A stretch of 64,000 nt of DNA from Pseudomonadota bacterium (GTDB taxonomy: Bacteria; Desulfobacterota; Desulfobulbia; Desulfobulbales; Desulfocapsaceae), in NCBI GenBank assembly GCA_018821985.1, contig JAHJKP010000045.1:39495-103494 (forward strand), read 5' to 3'. The notes under the pieces were generated by a model. It searched no databases. It saw only the letters and a list, made by a program, of their open reading frames with translations, and had not been told where the DNA came from. The position numbers and the translations under genes were made by a program. This document shows, one piece after another, positions 25,312 to 34,869 of the stretch; the first letter of the stretch is position 1, and the number at the start of each line of letters is the position of its first letter.

Positions 25312-26391
25312 ATGGCAGGAAATACCTTTGGTAAATTGTTCCGGGTGACCACCTGGGGGGAGTCGCACGGCACGGCAGTGGGTGCGGTGATAGATGGATG
25401 TCCGCCAGGAATTATTCTGGACCCCAGGGAGTTGCAGCTGGAGATGGATCGAAGACGGCCGGGACAGGGCGGGGCCTCCAGCCCGCGCAAAGAGCCGGAC
25501 AGGGTAGAGATCCTCTCCGGGGTTTTTATCCGTGCAGGCGAGGAGCTGCCGCGCACGACCGGCACTCCCATCTCTCTTGCCATCTATAATAAGGATGCTC
25601 ATTCAAAATCCTATGACGGGCTGCGGGATATCTTCAGACCGGGCCATGGCGATGTGACCTATCTTGCCAAGTATGGCATTCGGGATCATCGTGGCGGCGG
25701 TCGGGCCTCGGCTCGGGAGACGGCGGCCCGTGTAGCAGCAGGCGCAGTTGCCAAGCAGCTCCTGCTCAAATACAAGATCGAGGTCTGCGCCTATACCGTG
25801 GCCTTGGGTGGAATCCATGTGCAGCAGCGTGATCTTTCCCTGATTCAGAACAACAGCTACTACTGTCCGGATGCAGAGGCGGCGGTGAAGATGGAGCAGC
25901 GGGTGCAGGAGGTTCGCAGCCAGGGGGATACCGTGGGCGGGATCGTCGAGATCGTGGCTTCCTGCCCGGCAGGACTGGGCGAGCCGGTTTTTGACAAGCT
26001 TGAGGCCGAGCTGGCCCATGGGCTCATGTCCATTGGTGCGGTCAAGGGGGTGGAGATCGGCGCCGGTTTTGCTGTGGCTGACATGCTTGGTTCGGAGAAT
26101 AATGATCCCATTGGTCCCTCTGGTTTTCTCTCCAATAATGCCGGGGGGATTCTGGCAGGCATTTCCAGCGGGGCCTCTCTGGTGATCAGGGTGGCGGTCA
26201 AACCGATTCCTTCCATTTCCAAGGAGCAGCAGACTGTAAATCTGGCCAATGAGCCGGTGACGGTCAAGGTCGGGGGCCGTCATGATATCTCCGCCATTCC
26301 CAGGATCATTCCGGTCTGTGAGGCCATGGTTCGTCTTACCCTGGCCGACCATCTGTTGCGGCAGATGGCTGTGGATTGTCAGGAGGGGTGA
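25312..26391 (+). CDS. aroC: Chorismate synthase
   Basis: 359 residues, the expected size. It contains the three family signatures: [18 protein letters not shown] (~17-34), the [27 protein letters not shown] region (~110-137, split across FMN and EPSP sites), and [13 protein letters not shown] near the C-terminus. RRRPGQGG is also present. It converts EPSP to chorismate with reduced FMN. It starts 26 bases after aroK and is followed six bases later by the glycogen synthase gene, so the three may be one transcript. Confidence 0.98.
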   Translation: MAGNTFGKLFRVTTWGESHGTAVGAVIDGCPPGIILDPRELQLEMDRRRPGQGGASSPRKEPDRVEILSGVFIRAGEELPRTTGTPISLAIYNKDAHSKSYDGLRDIFRPGHGDVTYLAKYGIRDHRGGGRASARETAARVAAGAVAKQLLLKYKIEVCAYTVALGGIHVQQRDLSLIQNNSYYCPDAEAAVKMEQRVQEVRSQGDTVGGIVEIVASCPAGLGEPVFDKLEAELAHGLMSIGAVKGVEIGAGFAVADMLGSENNDPIGPSGFLSNNAGGILAGISSGASLVIRVAVKPIPSISKEQQTVNLANEPVTVKVGGRHDISAIPRIIPVCEAMVRLTLADHLLRQMAVDCQEG

Positions 26392-26397
26392 GTTGCC

Positions 26398-28086
26398 ATG
26401 ATCAAAAAACGTGAAGTTACTTCTATGCCCGTCGCTCTTCATCCGTACCCTGCTTCCGGACGTGAATCTATCCGCACCATCTGGATGCTGACCCGGGAGT
26501 ATGGCAATCTGGCCGGAGCCGGCGGGGTCAGGGATGTGGCCCAACAGTTGGCCAAGGCCCTGGCCGGCTGGTCCGGCCGTTCAGTAAGTGTGGTCATGCC
26601 ACGTTATGGATTTATGGACCCGGCCTCTCTTGGTTTTATTCCTCTTGCTGATCCCAGGTTCCCTGAACGCTCACTGCAGTATGAGGTGGATCTGAATTAC
26701 GCTCATGTGGAGCGTCGGGAAACGATACGGGTCTGGACCGCCAGGATAGACAGGGTGACCCTGTATCTTCTGGAAGCTGACCGCTTTGCTGACAAGACGG
26801 CTGTTTATGCTTATACGGCCGCAGACGAGGCCGTAAATCCTGCCCATAAGGCGGGGGAGGGCCATGATGATTATTTTGCCGTGAATATCCTGCTCCAGAA
26901 GGGGGCGCTGGATCTCATGCTGCTGCTTGGTATCTGTCCCGATATCATCCACTGCCACGATGGTCATACTGCGGTGTTGCCCGCGATGATCCGAGAAAAC
27001 AGCGGATTGCGTCATTTTTTCCGGGGAACGGGCACGGTGGTGACTATCCACAATGCGGGAAAGGGCTATCATCAGGAGGTGGCGGATCTCTCTTTTGCCC
27101 GTGCCATTACCGGTTTGCCCTGGAAGGTCATTATGGGCAATCGCCTGGCCGATTGTTTTGATCCCTTTTTAGTGGCCGCCCACTATGCGGTGATGAATAC
27201 GGTCAGTGAACAGTATGCTCGTGAGTTGCAGGAGACGGATGATGATCGCTTGACCGGCTGGCTTGGCCATACCCTGCTGGAGCGAGGGGTGACATTGAAA
27301 GGCGTGACCAATGGTATAGACCCGGCAGAGTTTGATCCGGCAGATCCAGGAAAGAGCGGGGTTGATACCCCTTTCAATCCCATGGCAGACGGAGTGTTGC
27401 AGGGAAAGCGGGTCTGCAAGGAGGCCCTGTTGCTGGAACTCTCCCGCGACCGGAGTGTTGGGGGCATTCCCCTCATCGGGTCCCTTGCTTTCCGGCCTGA
27501 CCTGCCCCTTTTTACCTTTATTGGCCGTCTCAATGAGCAGAAGGGGGTAGGTGTGTTGCTCGCCGCGCTGCGGGCGGTTTTAAAAAAGAATACAGCGTTT
27601 CAGTTCCTGCTGCTGGGCAGTGGCGGCCATAATGAAGAGTGGGAATTGACCCGTCTGGCTGAAAAGGAGGAAAATCGGGGCCGGGTCTGCATTCTGAAGG
27701 GTTTTCATCCATCCCTGGCCAATCGGATCTATGCGGCGGGAGATTTTTTTCTGATTCCCTCCCGTTATGAGCCTTGCGGCCTGACGGATTTTATCGCCCA
27801 GATTTTTGGTAATCTGCCCATTGTCCATCATGTGGGTGGTCTGGTCAAGGTCCAGGATGGGGAAACCGGTTTTTCCTATATCCAGCATACCCCGGCTGCA
27901 TTGACTGAGGCGATGCAGAGGGCCATGGTCCTCTATTATGAGGACCCCTCCAAGATTAGGGAGATGCAGCGGCAGGCGGTGATGCGGATTCATGAGAGGC
28001 ATACCTGGAAAATGGTGATGAAACAATATCTGCAACTGTATAAAGAGGCGAAAAACGGCAATGAGCAAGTGCTCATCAATAACTGA
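26398..28086 (+). CDS. glgA: Glycogen/starch synthase, GT5 family
   Basis: 562 residues, some 80 longer than E. coli GlgA. The N-terminal domain has NLAGAGGVRDVAQQL in place of the usual KTGGLADV, so the Lys that contacts ADP-glucose is not conserved. The C-terminal domain carries FIGRLNEQKGV and the catalytic/nucleotide loop SRYEPCGLTDFIAQIFGN, the E-x7-E-like element of GT5. It elongates alpha-1,4-glucan from a nucleotide glucose. Known: the divergent motif is seen in some non-enterobacterial synthases; the donor could be ADP- or UDP-glucose. GAPDH and the PEP-synthase-like gene follow, giving a carbon-storage context. Confidence 0.86.
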   Translation: MIKKREVTSMPVALHPYPASGRESIRTIWMLTREYGNLAGAGGVRDVAQQLAKALAGWSGRSVSVVMPRYGFMDPASLGFIPLADPRFPERSLQYEVDLNYAHVERRETIRVWTARIDRVTLYLLEADRFADKTAVYAYTAADEAVNPAHKAGEGHDDYFAVNILLQKGALDLMLLLGICPDIIHCHDGHTAVLPAMIRENSGLRHFFRGTGTVVTIHNAGKGYHQEVADLSFARAITGLPWKVIMGNRLADCFDPFLVAAHYAVMNTVSEQYARELQETDDDRLTGWLGHTLLERGVTLKGVTNGIDPAEFDPADPGKSGVDTPFNPMADGVLQGKRVCKEALLLELSRDRSVGGIPLIGSLAFRPDLPLFTFIGRLNEQKGVGVLLAALRAVLKKNTAFQFLLLGSGGHNEEWELTRLAEKEENRGRVCILKGFHPSLANRIYAAGDFFLIPSRYEPCGLTDFIAQIFGNLPIVHHVGGLVKVQDGETGFSYIQHTPAALTEAMQRAMVLYYEDPSKIREMQRQAVMRIHERHTWKMVMKQYLQLYKEAKNGNEQVLINN

Positions 28087-28114
28087 CAGTTGAGTTGAGT
28101 CAAGGAGGCTGGAT

Positions 28115-29119
28115 ATGACCGTAAAAATAGGTATTAATGGTTTTGGACGTATTGGTAGAAACATCTTTCGGGCCATCAGCAAAGATCCTGAATTTGCCGT
28201 GATCGAGGTTGTGGCCATCAACGATCTCACCGATAATGCCACCCTTGCTCATCTACTTCAGTATGATTCGGTCATGGGAATCTATGAAAAGAAGGTGGAG
28301 AGTGATGAAAATGGAATCATTGTTGATGGTCATCACATTGCCGTCTCCAGTCACCGCAATCCTGCTGATATCCCCTGGGGGAAAATGGGAGTGGAATACG
28401 TTGCCGAATGTACAGGGATATTTCGCGACAGTGACTCGCTTAAGGCCCATATCGATGCCGGGGCCAGGAAGGTGATTCTCTCCGCTCCTGCCAAGGGTGA
28501 TGTCAAGACCTTTGTCATGGGAGTTAATGAGGATGAGTATGATCCGACCCTGCATCATGTGGTGTCCAATGCCTCCTGTACCACCAACTGTCTGGCACCC
28601 CTGGCCCAGGTCATTCTTGATAACTTTGGTATCAAGCGGGGCTTGATGACCACGATTCATGCCTATACGGGTGATCAGCGCCTCCTTGATTTTCCCCATT
28701 CCGATCTGCGTCGGGCCCGGGCCGCGGGGCTGTCAATGATCCCCACCAAGACCGGGGCTGCTGCTGCCGTGGCTCTGGTTATCCCGGCGCTGAAGGGTAA
28801 ATTTGACGGTCTGGCAGTACGGGTGCCCACCCCCAATGTATCGCTTGTCGATGTGGTGATGGAGGTGGAGAAGGAGACTACGGTTTCCGAGGTGAATCAG
28901 GCCTTGAGGCAGGCAGCCAACAAGTATCTGGGATATACGGAACTGCCGTTGGTCTCCATCGATTTTCAGGGCGACTCCCATTCATCCATCATTGATGCCC
29001 AGTCAACCAAGGTGATCGGGACTACGGTCAAGGTGATGAGCTGGTATGACAATGAGTGGGGCTATTCCAACCGGATGTTGGATCTGATCCTCCATATGGA
29101 GGCCAATAAGCCTTTGTAG
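28115..29119 (+). CDS. gap: Glyceraldehyde-3-phosphate dehydrogenase, type I
   Basis: 334 residues. The NAD-binding start is KIGINGFGRIGRNIFRA; the catalytic Cys is in SNASCTTNCLAPLA (~155), and a HAYTGDQRLLD segment and NEWGYSNR near the end are typical. It interconverts glyceraldehyde 3-phosphate and 1,3-bisphosphoglycerate. It begins 28 bases after glgA with an AAGGAGG site and is closed by a hairpin. Usual cofactor is NAD; an Asp that excludes NADP was not checked. Confidence 0.97.
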   Translation: MTVKIGINGFGRIGRNIFRAISKDPEFAVIEVVAINDLTDNATLAHLLQYDSVMGIYEKKVESDENGIIVDGHHIAVSSHRNPADIPWGKMGVEYVAECTGIFRDSDSLKAHIDAGARKVILSAPAKGDVKTFVMGVNEDEYDPTLHHVVSNASCTTNCLAPLAQVILDNFGIKRGLMTTIHAYTGDQRLLDFPHSDLRRARAAGLSMIPTKTGAAAAVALVIPALKGKFDGLAVRVPTPNVSLVDVVMEVEKETTVSEVNQALRQAANKYLGYTELPLVSIDFQGDSHSSIIDAQSTKVIGTTVKVMSWYDNEWGYSNRMLDLILHMEANKPL

Positions 29120-29148
29120 GCAGGAGCTCTTCAGTATGGAGGACTACT

Positions 29149-29206
29149 GCACGTTGTACGCCCTGCGGGTTACCCCAACCTGCGTACGTGAAGAAAGATT
29201 TTTTTT
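29149..29206 (+). terminator. Probable terminator after gap
   Basis: An imperfect stem: GCACGTTGTACGC (29149-29161) with GCGTACGTG (29182-29190) plus an inner GGGTT/CCAACC pairing, followed by AAGAAAGA and a run of eight T (29199-29206). It lies 30 bases after the gap stop. Confidence 0.6.
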
Positions 29207-29265
29207 CTGCATCTCCGGCGGAGAGAAGAAGGTAAACAAGGCGGCAACGAAAAGGACAGAGAAGT

Positions 29266-32200
29266 ATGAATAAAATTCCAACAGCAGCAGAGATAGAATC
29301 CGATGCCCTCAAGGCCAATCTGGCGGAGACAGCCGCCGCAGCCGGTGAGGTGGTCATCGATCCTGAGCTCCAACTGCTGCTTGATATTGTCTCCGGGTAC
29401 AAGGGGATTCATTCAACCCTTGAACATCTGCTCTATGAGATCTGCCATCCCTATCGGAACTGGTCCCTGCTCATCCCCCAACTCCGCAGCTTTTGTCTGA
29501 AAAACAGCAGTTATTATCAGCGCCATGCCCAGGGGGCGGAGGCCTTTTCCCTGTTTACTCAGCTTTTTCTCCAGGCCATGGCTGATTCGGTTAAAAAGGG
29601 AACCCTGCTCATCCAGATCATCGAGGCGCAACTGGCCTGGGTGGAGAAGCTGCTCTCGCTCTTTTCCGTTTCTGACCTGCAGCGTTTTGGCCTGGCCCTG
29701 AATGACTATTTCCAGCGTCTGGCCACCTTTGATAAAAGCGATCCTGTGATCATGATGTATATCACGCAGGGGCAGCATCCCATGAAAAAACTGGCCCTGC
29801 GTCTTCTGGCCTTTTCCGGGGATGAAAAGGTGATAATGCCGCGGGAGCCAGGGACGCAAGGCATGGATGCCTCAGTGTCGCTCGCTCCAGGGATGGATAA
29901 AGAGCGTCTGGCGGGAGCGGCGACGGCCTTTGATTATCGACCTGTCTCCAAACTTATGCGTATCATTCTGAACCGGAATTATGATTACTGGTTGCAGGAA
30001 GATGACCCGCTTCCCTGGTTTCTTGGCCGTTGTGGAGTCCTTTGTGAAGACTTCCATTCCGGCCAGCTCTTTGCTGCGATTTCCCATGACAGCATGCACC
30101 AACATAAGGAGAGGCTTGCGGCCATCGATATTGAGACCGATCCCTGTAAGGGCTTGGAGGAAATCCTCAGTCTGCCGGCTCATGTCGATATTGTCCGGCT
30201 CTATAAGGAGATTCCTGCCCGTCTGGCCAGCGTCGAGGAGAGTGGAGAGGGGCTTGATGCTGATTCCGCCCTGCCCTTGAACCGTTTTACCGAGAATCAG
30301 AAGTTGCTGTTCCTGTTCCGAATCATGGATACCAAGGGACTCTATCTGATCCATGAGGAGACCCTGCGCGAGATCAACCGCAGCCTGGTGCAGTTGATCC
30401 GCCAGCAGAGCTTTGAGGAGATCGAACAGTTTCTGCTCACCACCTTTCAGCTGCTGCGGGCCAATGTCCGCAAATATCCCCACACCTCACTGCAGTGCAT
30501 CCAGGTGCTGGGCGGCGAGGTCTTTGACCGGGGCAAGAGCAAGATGGTGGAGGCTTTCTTGTGGGAGGTGGTGCGTTTTGGTTTTCAGTATGCCAATGTC
30601 ATGGGCGTTGATGAAGACTGGCAGCCCCTGACCAATCCGGCCCATCTGGCCAATATCCGGGTCTGGCTCAATCTGATCATGCAGGAGCCGAAATGGTGTT
30701 CCACCCTGTTCTCGGCGCTGATCATCAATCTGAAACTGACCGGCACCTGCGTCAAGGATACGGATCTCTTTCAGCGGGATATTACCCAGCTCCTTAATCA
30801 TCCCATCGAGCCCATCTATAATCTTGCCAAACAGTTCACCAAGCTGATGCCGGTCTTTTTCAATGAGATAGGGGCGGAAGGCGAACTGCGCGATGTCTCC
30901 ACCGAGCTTGATGAGATCCATAAACGACATGATGTGCTCATTCATTTTTTGCGTAAACAGAGTCACGTAGAGAGTTCCAATCTCATCGTCGGCTTTATTC
31001 AGGCCATCTTTCTCTTTTGGAAGACTAAGGATAAGGAGCCATTGCTCCCCTTCCTGCCTGAGGAAGTTTATACGGAAGTTTCCAGCTCCGGCCCTTTTGT
31101 TGATGACCAGCATATCCTTTCCCAGCGTATCTGTCAGCAGCTGCAGTTCCAGTCCATGAATGATCTTCTCTCCTGGAAGCGTGAGGATCGGCAGCAGTAT
31201 CTGGAGGCGCAGACCGATCTGGCGGTGGCGGAAAGGCGGCGCTTTGATTTGCTGGTGCAGATGTTCAAACTGCTGCATCAGAAATATAATCTTGGGTTTC
31301 AAGAGCTTCGATCAGAGCTGCAGCAGGCCGCCCAGGAGGGATTTCCCGAGATGGAGAAACTGCTGGCTGAGCTCGAAAATTGTGATACGGAAGGGTGTCT
31401 GACTGCACTTTTGAATACCCTGGAAGGATTGAAGGACACTATTTTATCCACGGAGCATTTTGCGGCCAAAGAGGACATTTATTATAAGCGTCATATCGCC
31501 GTTGATATCCCCTCGGTCTATGGTCGATACGCAGAACGGAAGTTTGACAGTCTGAGCCTTACCTTCCGTTTGGAGAATCTGGCCACTATTTATCTGGAAA
31601 AATTGCCCGAGACCGTCAATCTCTCTTTTATCACCGAGGTTACTTTTTACCGTATCGTCAAGTGTCTTAAGCTGTACATGCAGGCCCTGCGAATTGACGG
31701 CATCTCTTCCCGGCGTCTGGACACGTATATGCTGCTGCTCCGCAGTTCTTTACGGCTCAAACGTTTTTCCTATACCCAGTATCTTGATATCTTCCGGGGT
31801 CTTTCCGAAGGGGTCAAGGATGTTATTTACTCCTTTTATACCAACATCCATCAGAATAATCTTTCCATCATCATTCCCCAGATCGGTGAGAAGAACCTGC
31901 TTACCAAGTATCGTTCCCAGTGGGATGAACACGATCTGGTGAACACGGTTCATCGCTTGTCTGAATCCTTTCTCCGGGACCTGATTGCTTCCACCTTTGG
32001 TCTGCAGCATCTGGATAATTTTATCACCCGGATCATCGGAACCCTGGAGATTCAGAAAAATATGCTGGATCAGCGGATGCTTGATCTGCTCATGACCTAT
32101 AATCCGGAGAAGGCCATCTCCCTGCTCCACCGGGTGACTCCCTACACCCATGACCTGATCCATCTGGGCAACAAGGGATTTAATCTGGTTACCCTCTATG

Positions 32201-33645
32201 AAGATAACAAACCGGTGCCGCCCGCCTTTATCATCACCACCGAGGTCTTTCGCTGCCGGGAGGTCATTTATGGTTTTGCCAAGGCCAGAGACGAATTCAT
32301 GCATCGAATCCGCACGGCCCTTGATGAGATTGAGGCGGAGACCGGTAAGATCTTTGGCTCCTCCGAGCGCCCCTTGCTCCTCTCCATCCGCAGCGGGGCT
32401 GCAGTTTCCATGCCGGGGATGATGGCCACGATTCATAATGTGGGGCTCAATGAGGAGATCATTGAGGAGTATGTGCGCGCCCATGGTGAGGAGTATCTGG
32501 CCTGGGACAACTACCGGCGTTTTCTCCAGTCCTGGGCCATGACCTCCGGGATGCAGCGTGAGGATTTTCAGGATCTGATGAACCGGGCCAAGGCCAGGCA
32601 TGGGGTGAACCTGAAGAGGGAGTTTACGCCCGAACAGATGCGGGAGCTGGCCCTTGAGTATCAACAGCGGGTGCGCAGACAGGGATTGGGGATCCCTGAA
32701 GATCCCTGGCTGCAACTGGTGAATGCGGTGGCCATGGTCCTTGATTCATGGCAGACGGTCAAGGCAGCTGATTATCGGCGGATCATGGATGTCTCGGATG
32801 CCTGGGGAACAGCGGTTATCGTCCAGGCCATGGTCTTTGGAAATCGTAGTGATAGCGCGGGCTCCGGGGTACTGTTCACATCCCATCCCTATCGTAAGGT
32901 GCAGCGGGTGGCCCTGTGGGGTGATTATGCCTACGGTGATCAGGGCGAGGATATCGTCTCGGGTCTGGTCACCAGTCTTCCGGTCTCGGTGGAGCAGGCT
33001 GAGCTTGATGGCCGTTCTGTGGATGAGACCCTGGAGAGGCGTTTCCCCCTGATCTATGAACGTCTGCTGGCTATCTCCCGCGATCTGGTCTATGAGAAGC
33101 GTTGGGATCCGCAGGAGATTGAATTTACCTTTGAGGGGCCGGAGCCCGAGCAGCTCTATCTCCTGCAGACCCGCGACATGATCACCATCAAGAAGAAGGA
33201 ACATCTCAATGTTTTTGAAGAGACGCCGGAGCTTGAACAGTCTCTCTTGGGCAACGGGATCGGTGTTTCAGGATCGGCGCTGGCCGGACGCGCTGTCTTT
33301 ACTGAGGAGAATATTCTGGAGTTGCGGGCCTCCGATCCGCATACGCCTCTGATCTTGATTCGTCAGGACACAGTGCCCGAGGATATCAAGGTCATTGATA
33401 TGGCGGAAGGGCTGTTGACCTCTCGCGGCGGCCAGACCTCGCACGCCTCAGTTGTGGCCGTCCGTCTTGAGAAGACCTGTGTAGTCGGCTGCAAACAGCT
33501 GAAGGTCTATGAGGCAGGAGAGTATTGTGAGATCGGTAGCCAGGTGATTCGCTTCGGTGACCCGGTCTCCATTGATGGTCGGAAAGGCCTGCTCCTTGCG
33601 GGGATGCATCCCATTCATGAGGAGATGCATATCCTTCCGCTTTAG
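29266..33645 (+). CDS. PEP synthase-like dikinase lacking the pyruvate barrel
   Basis: 1459 residues. Residues 1 to ~950 match no domain I recognise and are rich in alpha helix. An ATP-grasp PEP/pyruvate-binding domain starts near 965 with LGNKGFNLVTLYED and includes LSIRSGAAVSMPGMMATIHNVG. It is followed by the swivelling phospho-His domain, TSRGGQTSHASVVAVR, with His1393 the expected phosphorylated residue. The protein ends about 65 residues later, so the C-terminal (beta/alpha)8 barrel that binds pyruvate in PEP synthase and PPDK is absent. The ATP and His modules look intact. It could pass phosphate to another protein or small molecule, as rifampicin phosphotransferase and glucan water dikinase do by the same chemistry; the target is unknown. 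Neighbours are gap and the hydrogenase. Confidence 0.88.
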   Translation: MNKIPTAAEIESDALKANLAETAAAAGEVVIDPELQLLLDIVSGYKGIHSTLEHLLYEICHPYRNWSLLIPQLRSFCLKNSSYYQRHAQGAEAFSLFTQLFLQAMADSVKKGTLLIQIIEAQLAWVEKLLSLFSVSDLQRFGLALNDYFQRLATFDKSDPVIMMYITQGQHPMKKLALRLLAFSGDEKVIMPREPGTQGMDASVSLAPGMDKERLAGAATAFDYRPVSKLMRIILNRNYDYWLQEDDPLPWFLGRCGVLCEDFHSGQLFAAISHDSMHQHKERLAAIDIETDPCKGLEEILSLPAHVDIVRLYKEIPARLASVEESGEGLDADSALPLNRFTENQKLLFLFRIMDTKGLYLIHEETLREINRSLVQLIRQQSFEEIEQFLLTTFQLLRANVRKYPHTSLQCIQVLGGEVFDRGKSKMVEAFLWEVVRFGFQYANVMGVDEDWQPLTNPAHLANIRVWLNLIMQEPKWCSTLFSALIINLKLTGTCVKDTDLFQRDITQLLNHPIEPIYNLAKQFTKLMPVFFNEIGAEGELRDVSTELDEIHKRHDVLIHFLRKQSHVESSNLIVGFIQAIFLFWKTKDKEPLLPFLPEEVYTEVSSSGPFVDDQHILSQRICQQLQFQSMNDLLSWKREDRQQYLEAQTDLAVAERRRFDLLVQMFKLLHQKYNLGFQELRSELQQAAQEGFPEMEKLLAELENCDTEGCLTALLNTLEGLKDTILSTEHFAAKEDIYYKRHIAVDIPSVYGRYAERKFDSLSLTFRLENLATIYLEKLPETVNLSFITEVTFYRIVKCLKLYMQALRIDGISSRRLDTYMLLLRSSLRLKRFSYTQYLDIFRGLSEGVKDVIYSFYTNIHQNNLSIIIPQIGEKNLLTKYRSQWDEHDLVNTVHRLSESFLRDLIASTFGLQHLDNFITRIIGTLEIQKNMLDQRMLDLLMTYNPEKAISLLHRVTPYTHDLIHLGNKGFNLVTLYEDNKPVPPAFIITTEVFRCREVIYGFAKARDEFMHRIRTALDEIEAETGKIFGSSERPLLLSIRSGAAVSMPGMMATIHNVGLNEEIIEEYVRAHGEEYLAWDNYRRFLQSWAMTSGMQREDFQDLMNRAKARHGVNLKREFTPEQMRELALEYQQRVRRQGLGIPEDPWLQLVNAVAMVLDSWQTVKAADYRRIMDVSDAWGTAVIVQAMVFGNRSDSAGSGVLFTSHPYRKVQRVALWGDYAYGDQGEDIVSGLVTSLPVSVEQAELDGRSVDETLERRFPLIYERLLAISRDLVYEKRWDPQEIEFTFEGPEPEQLYLLQTRDMITIKKKEHLNVFEETPELEQSLLGNGIGVSGSALAGRAVFTEENILELRASDPHTPLILIRQDTVPEDIKVIDMAEGLLTSRGGQTSHASVVAVRLEKTCVVGCKQLKVYEAGEYCEIGSQVIRFGDPVSIDGRKGLLLAGMHPIHEEMHILPL

Positions 33646-33705
33646 CAGATATTGTCGGGTTTTAATCCGGCAACCGCGATGCCATTATTTCAAGGAGGGG
33701 ACTCT

Positions 33706-34767
33706 ATGCTCTTCAAGGTTTTTCCAGTGGCTGAGCTGGCTCGCCTCCATGCGATCCTGGCCGCAGACAGGATTGTCGGGCCGGTGAAAAAGGGGGAAGA
33801 TCAGTATGGACGTTCCCTTTATGACTTTGATGTGGTGCATGATTTTGTGGATCTGCACCTTGACTACGGGCAGACCATCCATTCGGCCAAGAATTACTTT
33901 CTTCCCTATCGTGAGGATCTCTGCACCTTTACCTTCCAGGGTGAGGGGAGCGGGGACGGCGGCGACTGGCACAAGGAAGTTGATTACGGAGTCTATGCAC
34001 CGCTGGTGCTTTTTGGGCTGCATCCCTGTGATATCAATGCCTTGAATAAATTGGACAAGGTTCTGCTCGGCGGCCGTTATCCCAACCCATTTTATGGGGA
34101 GAAGAGGGCTAACATGTTTATTGTCGGTCATTCCTGCAGCCCGCAGCCCTTCTGTTTCTGTAAGTCCATGGGAACGGACTCGGCCATACGAGGCTTTGAT
34201 CTATTTCTCACCCGAATGGATGATCTTTATTTTGCCGAGATCCTCTCTCCCCGAGCCTTTCACCTGCTTGAGCAGATTGATTGCCACGACCCCGACAGCA
34301 GTGAGCATCGCCGGTATATGGATTTGATGGAGGTAAGGGAATCTCTGTTTGTCGCCCATGTCGATACCTCAGATTTGACCAAGATCCTTGACTTGGAGTT
34401 TCAGGCCCCGGTCTGGCAGGAGTGGGGGGAAAAATGTCTCTCCTGTGGGACCTGCGCTCAGGTCTGTCCCACCTGCTACTGTTATGGGGTGGAAGAACGG
34501 GTGGATATGGATTTTACCCGTGCCTATAAGGAGAAACAGCTCTATTCCTGTAATCTTCTCGATTTTGCCGCAGTTGCAGGCGGGCATAATTTCCGGCCTG
34601 AGAGCCATACTCGCCTGAAGTATCGTTACTACCATAAACACCGGGGTTTTGTGGAGGCCTTTGAAGAGTCCTTATGTGTGGGTTGCGGTCGCTGCGGTCA
34701 GTCCTGTCTGGCACGGATCACGGTGCCGGAAGTTATTGCCAGTGTCCGGGCTACTAAGCCGCTGTAA
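33706..34767 (+). CDS. hydB: Sulfhydrogenase/soluble hydrogenase beta subunit (Fe-S)
   Basis: 353 residues from ATG 33706, preceded by AAGGAGGGG. Two ferredoxin-like cysteine groups are visible: CLSCGTCAQVCPTC (~250) and CVGCGRCGQSC near the end, enough for two [4Fe-4S] clusters. A block HSCSPQPFCFC (~145) and HPCDINAL (~108) match the beta subunits of Pyrococcus-type soluble hydrogenase and anaerobic sulfite reductase AsrA. It transfers electrons between the gamma flavin subunit and the catalytic core. First gene of a four-gene set in the order beta-gamma-delta-alpha. Symbol follows the archaeal naming. Confidence 0.85.
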   Translation: MLFKVFPVAELARLHAILAADRIVGPVKKGEDQYGRSLYDFDVVHDFVDLHLDYGQTIHSAKNYFLPYREDLCTFTFQGEGSGDGGDWHKEVDYGVYAPLVLFGLHPCDINALNKLDKVLLGGRYPNPFYGEKRANMFIVGHSCSPQPFCFCKSMGTDSAIRGFDLFLTRMDDLYFAEILSPRAFHLLEQIDCHDPDSSEHRRYMDLMEVRESLFVAHVDTSDLTKILDLEFQAPVWQEWGEKCLSCGTCAQVCPTCYCYGVEERVDMDFTRAYKEKQLYSCNLLDFAAVAGGHNFRPESHTRLKYRYYHKHRGFVEAFEESLCVGCGRCGQSCLARITVPEVIASVRATKPL

Positions 34768-34770
34768 AAT

Positions 34771-34855
34771 TAACATGGCCATTTAATTTCCCAAGGCGGC
34801 ATAAGGTGCCGTAACGAAATAGATATAAATGGCCATGTTATTTCGTAACGGCTCC
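34771..34855 (+). repeat. Intergenic palindromic repeat, copy B, between hydB and hydG
   Basis: Two overlapping foldings are possible. TAACATGGCCATTTA (34771-34785) is perfectly inverted at 34826-34840. In the other, GGTGCCGTAACGAAATA (34805-34821) is inverted at 34839-34855 with two mismatches. The segments 34826-34855 take part in both, so the two are partly exclusive. The outer ends match copies A and C. Confidence 0.65.
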
Positions 34856-34869
34856 TAAGGAGTAAACTG

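Noticed and set aside
25603..26544. Minus-strand open frame of 313 codons
   Set aside because: Antisense to chorismate synthase signatures.
31750..32715. Minus-strand open frame of 321 codons
   Set aside because: Antisense to the dikinase; the true gene has clear ATP-grasp motifs on the other strand.
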